Source: Pavlovales sp. CCMP2436 (taxonomy: Eukaryota > Haptophyta > Pavlovophyceae > Pavlovales). Taken from it: DNA of 16,606 bases. The translations under genes were made by a program, and so were the position numbers. Shown here in pieces: positions 7,911 through 14,363 of this stretch (the stretch's first letter is position 1; each line of letters opens with the position of its first letter). Under the pieces are notes generated by a model. That model did not search any database, had not been told where the DNA came from, and saw only the letters and a program-made list of their open reading frames with translations. The stretch lies in NCBI GenBank assembly GCA_026770615.1, contig MU631374.1, positions 398,940 to 415,545 on the forward strand. The letters are read 5' to 3'.

Positions 7911-10897
7911 TCAAGCTTGCCGCCTTCACGCGACGACGCGGGTAGCAGTTGCAATGCACACATTGAGTGATTAAAAGCGAACGAATCTGACTATCCTTCG
8001 GGCACGTCAGATCATGTATTCATACAGTGTGCGAGCTCCGATGGAGTATATCGTATCGTCTCTATTCTACTCTATATATAAGCTCATATGCCCTAGAGTC
8101 GATATGCGATTATAGCTCACGGGAAGGAGTCGCGGTCGTCGGGGTGCGCCACGTCGCGCAGCTGTATCGCGCGCTCGCGCAGCGGCCTGCCGGCATAGTA
8201 GCGATATCGTACTCCGTTACCACGTAGTGTACGTGGGCTCGCGTCGTGACGACTCCAGCGCCCTCCGCGATGGTGGGGACGATGCGCGGGACGCCCTTGG
8301 CCGTGCGCGAGGTGATTCGATGATGGGTTTTCCGCCCTCGCTGAGTGCCGCGCCTCTGACGAAATCCTGCAAAGCCGCAAGCGCAAAAAGCGGGGAAGCG
8401 CGTCACCCCCCTCTCGCGACCCGCGGCGAGGCAGCAGTTATCTCTGCCCCTCTAATGCCAGAGTAAGCGTACGTCCCGATGGAGTAAGGATCATGATGGG
8501 CTAGGGCTAGGGCTAGGGCTAGGCGCACCAGCTGATCGCTGATGCCCGAGTAGGCGTACTTCCCGATAGAGTCCGCCACCACTTGCCCCGTCAGGTTGAT
8601 CTCGATTGCCTTATAGGTGTATAAGGATTAGTAGCGTAGGATTATTATTAGAATTATAAGATTAGTATTGCCTTACAATATCAGAAGTCTCATTGGATTA
8701 TTATTAATATTCGCATTAGTAGTAGTAGAAGTAGTAGAAGAAGAAGCAATATTACATATGTATAAGTACCGAGTTCATTGCGACTGTCTTGGAATTGCTC
8801 CGAATTTGGTCCGTGTCGTTGGTGAAGGAAGTTTCCATGAAGAATACCTAGGGTCACACACACACACAGTCACGGTCACAGTAACAGCCAGTCACAGTCA
8901 GTCAGTCAGGCATATACAGTCACTTAGTGAACAGGCGAGGGTAGATGCGAGGTTAAGGGTTAGAATCGGAGGTAAATAAGATAATATAATTATAATTATT
9001 ATTAGCGGCTCAGCATGGTTCAACAGGTGGTGTTCACTCACTGACTTCGTCGTCGTCAGACATTAGTTGATAGTCGATGATATATGATTTCCCCTCACCT
9101 TGACCGGGTCAACCTTATGTTAAAGTCGTAGAAGGCTCAACCTTATGTTAAAAGCGTAGAATATCGTCTAAATGCTATTTTTGGTGGGCTGGCAGTCACT
9201 GTCAGTCATAGGTAAAGGTATGTATGTATATTATATCACACTGCATTATACTAATGTAGGGGAGTTTGGGCTGGTGGTACGTTTTAAGTTCAAGTCGCTG
9301 ATCTTAGCGCTCCGACGCAGGCTCCTACGCGCTACGCCGAAGTGGGGAGCTGGTAGAAGTGGTGGATGATGAGAGGAAGCCGAAAACAACGCGCTGGCGT
9401 CGCTGCGCAACGCTGGGCTGCCCGACAGTGCGCGAGCAAGCGAGTCCATTGGTGACCCCACCGTTGGTCGAGAACTCGTTTGCGCGTGCAGGGCGCGGGC
9501 CGCAACGCGGGGGCGCGGTGGAAGGACTGGTTTGAGAAGGAGCCGAAGGAGCCAAACCAGGTAACGCGAGGCCGTCCGGCCAAGCGCGAGCGAGCGAGTT
9601 CATTGGTGGTCTCACCGTCGGCGTGTCGCTAGGATGCGACGGGGTTTTGAATGCCGTGAACTCGTTCGCGCATGCGGGGCGCGGCATTATATAATATTCT
9701 GACGCCAGCTTGGATCCCTTTCAGTTATATTTATGATAGGGATTCAAGCTGGCGTCTGACTGTTCTGAATGGTGTGCTGGTCTGAGTGCTGCGTCGCCCA
9801 TTGCCTGCTGCGTGCCTTAGTCGGCTGCGCTGGCTTGGGCGCCACCGCGCGTGCCGATGGATCTCCGGTAGTGTGCCCGGGCAAGGGCGTTTAGGGAGAT
9901 GATCTGCTGGTTGCTGTTTGTCGTGTTCCCACGCTGGGCAGCGATCGGGGCCAGCGCGCTCAAGCGCTCGAGCAGCAGCTGCGCATGGCCGCGTACCGCG
10001 ATCGTACCGATCGTGTCGATGAGCTGCTTCTTAATGCGCGCGGCCGCCTCCATCGGACCCTAACCCTTTCAGTTATATTTATGATAGGGATTCAAGCTGG
10101 CGTCTGACTGTTCTGAATGTTGTGCTGGTCTGAGCGCTGCGTCGCCCATTGCCTGCTGCGTGCCTTTCAGTTACATAATATACTTCAGTCAGACGCCAGC
10201 TTGAATCCCTATCAGTAATATAATATACTTAATATAACATTAGGTGTAGTATATGAATATAGGGACATAGTCTATACTATTATTGTAACATATAAAATAT
10301 TAATATAGGGCCATAGTGTATACTATTATTGTAACATGTAAAATATTACCTCGGGGTTGTCGTCGACAAAATCGAGCAACACCTGCGAGCCCACGGGGAA
10401 AATAGAATAGAATAAAATAAAAAGCATCACGTAATTGCGGACCCCCCCCCCATAATTAACCCCCCCTCCCTTTAATTTTCACCTCGGGGTTGTCGTCTAC
10501 AAAGTTGAGCAGCGCCTGCGAGCCCACGGCGAAGGCGGTCACGGTCTTGCCGCGATGCACCCGCTCGTGCTGGATGGTGATGACCCCACTCTCCAGCAGC
10601 TGTAGCAGTAAAGTAATAATAATAATAACCAATATTATTCTTAAAGCATTTATAATAAATTAATAATGAAGAAAAACAACATGGTTGGCTCCACTCTCCA
10701 GCAGCTGATTTGAAATCATATTATAAATTAGTTGTAGATGTAGTTGTAGTTATGGTATTCTTATTAATATAAATTATGAATAAGCAAATTCAAAATTACA
10801 ACAGCAACAACAGTACGTGGACCCCCCCCCCACACACACACCTCACACACACGCACACTCACACACACACGCACACGCACACACACTCACACACTCA

Positions 10898-10932
<35 letters not shown>

Positions 10933-11027
10933 TCACACACACACACACACACTTTCTCACAGCGCTCTGCGTCCGTCTAACGAACCCCCCTCCCCCCCCC
11001 ACACACACACGCACGCACACACTCTCA

Positions 11028-11061
<34 letters not shown>

Positions 11062-12316
11062 TACACACACACACACTCACACGCACACACTCACAGCGTT
11101 CTGCGTCTGTCTAACGAACCCTCCCCCCTCCCCCCCCTTCCCCCCCCCACACACACAAAACGTACCGCCATACGACCATCGCTGAACATTTCCGTGTGCA
11201 CGCCCAGTCCTTTGTGCCCACTCAGGGCCAACAGAGCCGCGTCGGGCACCACACCTATTCCCGCCTGAATCATGGGGGTGTCATCGGTAATGGCCTAATG
11301 GGTTACATTAGTGTGCTGTTGCTGCACCACTGGGAGACTGGGAGACCTTTACTGGGCCAGCCGTTTTTAAATATATTTACACATTGGGGGTTACATAGGT
11401 GCACGGGGTTGTCACATTGGGTCCATATGTAATTGTGCACGAATGGAAGCGGTGGGTTCACACCCCCACCCCCCTTAATGGAAGCGGAGGTTCACACACC
11501 TCCCCCCTCTAATAGAAGCGAGAGGTTCACACACCTTTTTTCCCCTGGGGTGAGGTTGAGAATCGCAGTGACGGGTAGGGTTATGGTCAGGGCTAGGGCT
11601 AGCTTAAGGCTAGCTTAAGGCTAGCTTAGGGCCAGGGCCAGGGCCAGGGCTAGGGCTAGGGCTAGGGCTAGGGCTAGGGCTAGCTTAGCTCTAGAGCTAG
11701 GGCGAGGGCTACCATGGAAAGGACCCTAGGGTTGGGGCTGGGGCTGAGGCTGGGGCTAGCTTAGGGCTAGGACCCTCGGGTTGGGGCTGGGGCTGAGTCC
11801 AAACGCCTATTCCCACCTGGAGCGAGAGCAAAGGTGTAATAATATGATTGACATTCGACAGCAACGATTTTTTAAAAAGGGAGAGAAATCGACAAACCTG
11901 GATACAACATGCTCTTTATATTTTCATTATATGCATGATTCATTGATACTGTTATAAAAAAATATAAAAAAATAAACCCTGGTGCACGCGCCGTCCTTGG
12001 TCAGAGACGCGACGTACTTTTTCTTCTATTCTTGTCTTATTGGGCTTTGTATTATTTATGATTAGGATACAAATTATGACAAATAATATGACACAAAATT
12101 GACTGCCAAGCCCCCCCCCCTTCCCTCTTTATAGAACCTGGGTGCATGCTCCGTCTTCAAAAAAAAACGAACTAAGTAACTAACCTGGATGCAGGCCTTG
12201 TCTTCAAAAAAACTAAGTAAGTAACTAACCTGGATGCAGGCCTTATCTTCAACCAGTGACGCGACATTCGCGCCGATCTGAGCGTGATGCGCCTGCTGCT
12301 GCTGCTCCGTGTGCGC
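7911..12316 (-). CDS. Acetyl-CoA hydrolase / acetate- or 4-hydroxybutyrate-type CoA-transferase, N-terminus missing
   Basis: Exons in reading order: 12316-12230, 11264-11166, 10599-10483, 8847-8770, 8609-8529, 8366-8121 and perhaps a 13-bp last exon 7923-7911. All introns between exons 12316 and 8366 are phase 0 and GT-AG. Joined, the family's C-terminal domain is unmistakable: AQIGANVASLVEDKACIQ, AGIGVVPDAALLAL, GVHTEMFSDG, LLESGVIT, VHRGKTVTAF, NFVDDNPE, SFTNDTD, AIEINLTGQVVADSIG, DFVRGAALSEGGKPII, SRTAKGVPRIVPTIAEGAGV, VVTTRAHVHYVVTEY, YYAGRPLRERA, AHPDD. The Glu in AIEIN is, from memory, near the CoA-accepting Glu of 4-hydroxybutyrate CoA-transferase. The enzymes move CoA between acyl groups, often in mitochondria. 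The N-terminal third (about 190 residues) is not found. The 8121-8366 exon shows two one-base losses (about 8318 and 8200). It may be a pseudogene. Confidence 0.83.
8454..8485 (-). repeat. Intronic partial copy of CoA-transferase exon 8529-8609
   Basis: About 27 of 32 positions match exon bases 8541-8572, 87 bp away in the same orientation. On the minus strand it still reads SIGTYAYSGI against SIGKYAYSGI in the exon. It lies in intron 8367-8528, on the downstream side of the exon, with a GGGCTA run between copy and exon. Confidence 0.8.
8496..8523. repeat. (GGGCTA)4 telomere-like run in a CoA-transferase intron
   Basis: About four head-to-tail GGGCTA hexamers lie between exon 8529-8609 and its partial copy. 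GGGCTA differs by one base from the GGGTTA phase of the common TTAGGG telomere repeat. A longer run of the same unit lies at 11576-11800 in another intron of this gene. Confidence 0.85.
8612..8769. other. AT-rich CoA-transferase intron
   Basis: On the minus strand it starts GTACTT at 8769 and ends ATAAG before GCAATC at 8609. It has TTATTA and TAGTAGTAG simple sequence and no ORF worth reporting. Confidence 0.65.
8855..8912. repeat. (AC)n followed by degenerate (GTCACA)/(GTCA) repeats
   Basis: A CA run passes into GTCACG, GTCACA and CAGTCAGTCAGT units, next to the splice acceptor of exon 8847-8770 on the minus strand. Confidence 0.8.
9000..9059 (-). repeat. Dispersed repeat family 1, copy C (inverted, in a CoA-transferase intron)
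   Basis: The reverse complement matches 12826-12885 with about five or six mismatches over 60 bp and no gap, including CACCTGTTGAACCATGCTGA. An AT-rich tract follows its 3' side, as in the other copies. It is sense relative to the gene whose intron holds it. Confidence 0.88.
9111..9163. repeat. Two-copy direct repeat, unit about 26 bp
   Basis: Two units of GGNTCAACCTTATGTTAAA followed by GTCGTAGAA or AGCGTAGAA lie head to tail within the large CoA-transferase intron. Confidence 0.8.
9248..9354 (+). repeat. Dispersed repeat family 2, copy 1
   Basis: This resembles 14107-14218 throughout, with the shared stretches AAGTTCAAGTC, TTAGCGCTCCGACGCA and an ending CTGGTA. Read as protein, both give LILALRRRLLRATPK-like peptides with silent-looking differences, so a decayed coding fragment is possible. 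Neither copy has a target-site duplication that I can see. Confidence 0.75.
9400..9690. repeat. Imperfect internal duplication in the large CoA-transferase intron
   Basis: Two related blocks lie at about 9431-9510 and 9585-9686. Each starts GCGAGC(A/G)AGCGAGT(C/T)CATTGGTG and ends GAACTCGTT(T/C)GCGC(G/A)TGC, GGGCGCG. The second holds extra sequence between these ends. GC content is high for an intron. On the minus strand both give an ARANEF / ACANEF-like peptide. No gene was recognised. Confidence 0.65.
9701..9756. repeat. Hairpin of MITE arms (19-bp inverted repeat)
   Basis: Arms at 9701-9719 and 9738-9756 are inverted repeats with one mismatch (GACGCCAGCTTGGATCCCT against its partner). The left arm is the outer end of one element copy and the right arm begins the next copy, so two elements abut here. 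Confidence 0.85.
9717..9818 (+). repeat. 102-bp direct repeat, left copy (truncated MITE)
   Basis: This is nearly identical to 10064-10165, with two differences seen (GAATGGTGTG/GAATGTTGTG and CTGAGTGC/CTGAGCGC). It contains the left terminal repeat and body of the element at 10083-10213 but loses the right terminal repeat. The sequence departs right after CGTGCCTT. Confidence 0.88.
9817..10053 (-). CDS. 78-codon ORF between two direct repeats, unidentified
   Basis: An ATG-to-TAA ORF of helical, natural-looking composition: it starts MEAAARIKKQLIDTIGTIAV, has LLLERLSALAPIAAQRGNTT and ends IGTRGGAQASAAD. It occupies almost all of the 245-bp insert between the 102-bp repeats 9717-9818 and 10064-10165. 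Its GC content is much higher than that of the surrounding intron, and the stop codon falls at the repeat boundary. It is sense with respect to the CoA-transferase gene, and lies in that gene's intron. I do not recognise the family. It could be a captured gene fragment, an unrecognised exon or an intronic gene. Confidence 0.4.
   Translation of the reverse strand: MEAAARIKKQLIDTIGTIAVRGHAQLLLERLSALAPIAAQRGNTTNSNQQIISLNALARAHYRRSIGTRGGAQASAAD
10064..10165 (+). repeat. 102-bp direct repeat, right copy
   Basis: Partner of 9717-9818. It includes the left arm and body of the complete inverted-repeat element. Confidence 0.88.
10083..10213. mobile_element. MITE-like element, 131 bp, with perfect 28-bp terminal inverted repeats
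   Basis: The ends 10083-10110 and 10186-10213 are exact reverse complements over 28 bp (left end GATAGGGATTCAAGCTGG..., right end ...CCAGCTTGAATCCCTATC). The similarity weakens into the AT-rich flanks (TTATATTTAT against TATATTACT), so the true ends may lie a little further out. The body is 75 bp and encodes nothing. No clear target-site duplication is seen. Partial copies lie just to the left (9701-9818). It is non-autonomous and sits in an intron. Confidence 0.85.
10350..10396 (-). repeat. Intronic partial copy of CoA-transferase exon 10483-10599 with its own splice donor
   Basis: About 42 of 47 positions match the 3' end of the exon. On the minus strand it reads GSQVLLDFVDDNPE followed by GTAATA, against GSQALLNFVDDNPE followed by GTGAAA. 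It lies 133 bp downstream in the intron. Either donor could be used; the upstream copy belongs to the full-length exon. Confidence 0.85.
10440..10473. repeat. Poly-C tracts next to a splice donor
   Basis: C9 and C6 runs lie close to the donor of exon 10599-10483 (G runs on the gene strand). Similar C runs occur at 10820, 10985 and 11118-11148. Confidence 0.7.
10688..10704 (-). repeat. Intronic partial copy of the 5' edge of exon 10483-10599
   Basis: On the minus strand the sequence is AAATCAG followed by CTGCTGGAGAGTGG. This repeats the exon start, which reads ACAG followed by CTGCTGGAGAGTGG at 10599. The copy lies about 100 bp upstream in the preceding intron and keeps an AG acceptor. Confidence 0.75.
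10820..11157. repeat. Long (CA)n/(CT)n microsatellite with C runs
   Basis: Over 330 bp of CACA, CACT, CTCT and poly-C make up most of intron 10600-11165 of the CoA-transferase gene. Two near copies of AGCG(C/T)TCTGCGTC(C/T)GTCTAACGAACCC lie at about 10961-10988 and 11094-11122, so a larger unit of about 133 bp is duplicated. ORFs across it give poly-His-Thr and are not genes. Confidence 0.9.
11442..11544. repeat. Three-unit tandem repeat, unit 34-35 bp
   Basis: Units start AAT(G/A)GAAGCG and continue GGTTCACAC followed by a C-rich or T-rich run, at 11442, 11477 and 11511. It lies inside CoA-transferase intron 11265-12229. Confidence 0.85.
11576..11800. repeat. (GGGCTA)n telomere-like tract with GGGGCTGGGGCTGAG variants
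   Basis: Runs of GGGCTA hexamers alternate with GGGCCA, AGCTTA and GGTTGGGGCT variants. Two related blocks carry GGACCCT(A/C)GGGTTGGGGCT. The gene strand reads CCCTAG-type repeats. It is the same unit as the short run at 8496-8523. Confidence 0.88.
11805..11826 (-). repeat. Copy spanning an unsplit exon junction (CAG-GTGGGAATAGG)
   Basis: On the minus strand this reads CTCGCTCCAGGTGGGAATAGGCG, split here as CTCGCTCCAG then GTGGGAATAGGCG. The right half matches the start of exon 11264-11166 (GCGGGAATAGGTG), and the CAG takes the place of the preceding exon end. So the exon-exon junction appears here without an intron, deep inside the intron that now separates the two exons. Confidence 0.6.
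11898..12018 (-). repeat. Two older partial copies of exon 12230-12316
   Basis: At 11979-12018 the minus strand reads YVASLTKDGACT against NVASLVEDKACI in the exon (one base missing near the CAG). At 11898-11914 it reads GAGCATGTTGTATCCAG followed by GTTTGT, matching the last exon bases plus the donor. Both are more diverged than the 12138 and 12185 copies. Confidence 0.65.
12138..12205 (-). repeat. Two tandem copies of exon 12230-12316 3' end plus donor
   Basis: The minus strand shows three successive units: the exon end at 12230 (GAAGATAAGGCCTGCATCCAG), a copy at 12185-12205 (one mismatch) and a copy at 12138-12158 (about six mismatches). The first two are followed by GTTAGTTACTTA and T-rich sequence, the third by GTTCTA. 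The periods are 45 and 47 bp. Each keeps CAG before GT, a usable donor. Confidence 0.9.
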
Positions 12317-12318
12317 CT

Positions 12319-12656
12319 GGTATTATTATTATTGTTATTATCGTTGTTGTTATTATTATTATTATCATCATTATCATTATTATCATTATTACCATCGTCA
12401 TCATCATTACTACTACTATTATTGTTATTATCATCGTCATCATCATTATTATTATTATTATTATCATAATTATTATCATTATCATCATAATCATCATTAT
12501 CATCATCATCATCATCATTATCATCATCATATCTATTATTATTATCATCATTATTATCATCATTACTGTCATTATCATTATTATCATTATTACCATCATC
12601 ATCATTTCTATTATTATCATCATCATTCTTATCACCATTATTATTATTATTACTGC
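12319..12656. repeat. Long (ATT/ATC)n trinucleotide microsatellite
   Basis: About 330 bp consist almost only of ATT, ATC and GTT-type triplets. It separates the most 5' recognisable exon of the minus-strand CoA-transferase gene (12316) from the most 5' recognisable exon of the plus-strand MYND gene (12662). ORFs across it encode poly-Ile, poly-Leu, poly-Asn/Asp or poly-Tyr/His and are artefacts. Confidence 0.95.
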
Positions 12657-12661
12657 TCAAG

Positions 12662-13134
12662 GCTACCAAGACTACGAAGACGATGCTGCTCCCTGCGGCC
12701 GCCACGGCAAGGCTGCGGCGGCCGAGGCGCGGCCGAGGCGGGGCGTGGGGGCCGGGGCGCACACTCTCACACCCTTTGGTGTGAGTGCTGGTGCATAAGG
12801 GTTTCGGTCGATCGCTCGACCTCAGCCTGACGTCGACCAAGCCAGTGACTGAACAACACCTGTTGAACCATGCTGAGCCGCTAATATATATATATATTAC
12901 ATGCAGTGTGGCGTGGCCATTTTTTGCGACCGCACCTGTCAGCAGAGCTGTTGGAAAACGCACAAGCCGAGCTGCGAGCAGTGGCGCAATGAGGGCAAGG
13001 AGGAGGAGGAAGAGGAGGAGGAAGTGGAACTGGCGTCGCTGCTAATAAGGGAGCTCAAGTGCAGGCTCGACCGCCTCAAGATCAGCTGCGCGGGCGTGCT
13101 CGAGCGCGCGGAGCTGGTCGCGCTGCTCTTCTAG
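12662..13134 (+). CDS. MYND-type zinc-finger protein, 3' part
   Basis: The last exon, 12907-13134, follows an ATGCAG acceptor. It encodes CGVAIFCDRTCQQSCW then KTHKPSC, the second half of a MYND finger (C-x4-[YF]C-x3-CQ-x3-W-x2-HK-x3-C). An acidic run and a Leu-rich helical end follow (RELKCRLDRLKISC, AELVALLF), then TAG 13132-13134. MYND fingers bind proline-rich partner peptides. The preceding exon is proposed as 12662-12780 (acceptor CTCAAG, donor GTGAGT, phase 0). It encodes GYQDYEDDAAPCGRHGK, then an Arg/Gly/Ala-rich stretch; it lacks an obvious first Cys pair, so the finger looks incomplete or an exon has been missed. The 126-bp intron holds dispersed repeat family 1. The gene begins directly after the trinucleotide microsatellite, so its 5' part is absent or beyond it. 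Confidence 0.6.
12821..12894 (+). repeat. Dispersed repeat family 1, copy A (in the MYND gene intron)
   Basis: Nearly identical over about 70 bp to 14039-14112: it starts CTCAGCCTGACGTCGACC and ends TGAGCCGCTAATATATATAT. It fills more than half of the intron and ends just before the splice acceptor, after an AT tract. It is sense relative to the gene. Confidence 0.92.
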
Positions 13135-14038
13135 AACGCGTAGCTGGCTGCGACGTGATTGCACTCAGCTCCATGATACCGCCTGTAATCAGTACTGACA
13201 GTCCGCGTTTTAATTTATCAGCTCTGATAGACAGTCTTAGACTAGTTACAGTTATAGACTACTTATTCTTAAATTAGTTTACTGGCTAAAAAAAAAAAAA
13301 AAAGTTAAAACAACGACGTCAACGTAAGTCTTCATGTAACTGTCCATTATTTTACGAACTGGAAGAAGTCATCATCTAATTTACTAATAAGTAAGTTATC
13401 TAATCATGTGAATAAATTTCGTATAACTAAATTGCCAGTTAAAAATTTAAGTAGTTAGTGTGCAAGCTAGGCTATAATTTAAGTTTGTTTCTATCTGTAC
13501 ATATGGGGCACCATCCCAATCAGTAGAATCCGCGCAGCATTTGATGCATCTCCATCGCCGTTCACTCCTAAATCCAAACATTAGTAGGTTATTGTGATTA
13601 ATTCAATACACTATGCGCTCCGGACTTTACGCATGCGCTCTTCTGTGCGCCCAGTCAGCAGCCATGGGTCAGCAGTGTGTAAATATATATCTAAAATAAT
13701 AAGTACGTCCGTCCCCTGATAAATCTCCACCGGACCCAAGCGTTGAGAAAACACTCGGATCAAGGGATCTTAGCAGAGCACATGAATTATCGGCTAGCCC
13801 GGTGTGCCCTGTTGTATTATGCGCTGTTGCGTTGTAACAATGCTATATAACTATGTACTATACCAGTTTTACTTCACGTCCTATAATATATGCAAAGTAA
13901 TTCAGTACTCACGCTCACCCTACAGGCAAACACGGGCGACCCGACCCGGCACATCTCTCAACGAGTGTGGATGCTGTGCGGCAGATCATACTTCATAATG
14001 CCAAGGTGGGAATATCGTGCGCAATTGCGTTTATTATA
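13135..14038. other. AT-rich intergenic DNA, no gene recognised
   Basis: It begins as the MYND gene 3' untranslated region. A 15-base A run lies at about 13289-13303. The rest is AT-rich with scattered ATATAT and no ORF of protein-like composition. I found no tRNA or other RNA gene in it. Confidence 0.6.
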
Positions 14039-14112
14039 CTCGGCCTGACGTCGACCAAGCCAGTGACTGAACAACACCTGTTGAACCATGCTGAGCCGCT
14101 AATATATATATA
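14039..14112 (+). repeat. Dispersed repeat family 1, copy B
   Basis: It differs from copy A by one base (CTCGG for CTCAG) over about 70 bp and shares the terminal AATATATATATA tract, so the two copies separated recently. Repeat family 2 copy 2 begins immediately after it. Confidence 0.92.
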
Positions 14113-14218
14113 CTTTAATGAAGGGGGGTTCTGACTGACGGTGTTTCAAGTTCAAGTCAAGCTAATTTTAGCGCTCCGACGCAAGCTTCCACGAGCATCG
14201 CCGAAAAGGGGAACTGGT
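14107..14218 (+). repeat. Dispersed repeat family 2, copy 2
   Basis: Partner of 9248-9354. It shares TTCAAGTC, TTTAGCGCTCCGACGCA and GGG(A/G)A(A/G)CTGGTA. Here it directly follows repeat family 1; at 9248 the two families lie about 190 bp apart in opposite orientation. Confidence 0.75.
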
Positions 14219-14363
14219 ATTAAATTAGCGCAGCGCAGAAATGCTACAGTGGCCGGTACGGGGACATCTAGCCACATAGGTCCGATACTTTATATGATGG
14301 AGCGATCGAGCAGCATCAGACCCAACACACACTCAGCAGAGGATTGAGTTGAGTTGCACCACC

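Noticed and set aside
9248..9354. SINE with a tRNA-like box B (TTCAAGTC)
   Set aside because: No box A at the right distance and no tRNA-like fold could be drawn; two copies are too few to judge.
10776..11185. His/Thr-rich and Val/Cys-rich ORFs in the CA/GT tract
   Set aside because: CA and GT repeats are stop-free. The tract lies inside a well-supported intron of the CoA-transferase gene.
11166..11294. Extending the CoA-transferase exon to 11294 (adding AITDDTPMIQ)
   Set aside because: An acceptor at 11296 exists and the frame is open, but the added residues duplicate the end of exon 12230 (VEDKACIQ). The family has this segment once, so the acceptor at 11265 fits better.
12249..12963. Several long ORFs on both strands across the trinucleotide tract (poly-Ile, poly-Leu, poly-Asn/Asp, poly-Tyr/His)
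   Set aside because: They are open only because ATT/ATC repeats contain no stop codon in any frame. Composition is that of a microsatellite, and splice acceptors at both edges mark it as non-coding.
13135..14038. RNA genes in the AT-rich gap
   Set aside because: No cloverleaf, no snRNA-like motif and no rRNA stretch was found by reading either strand.
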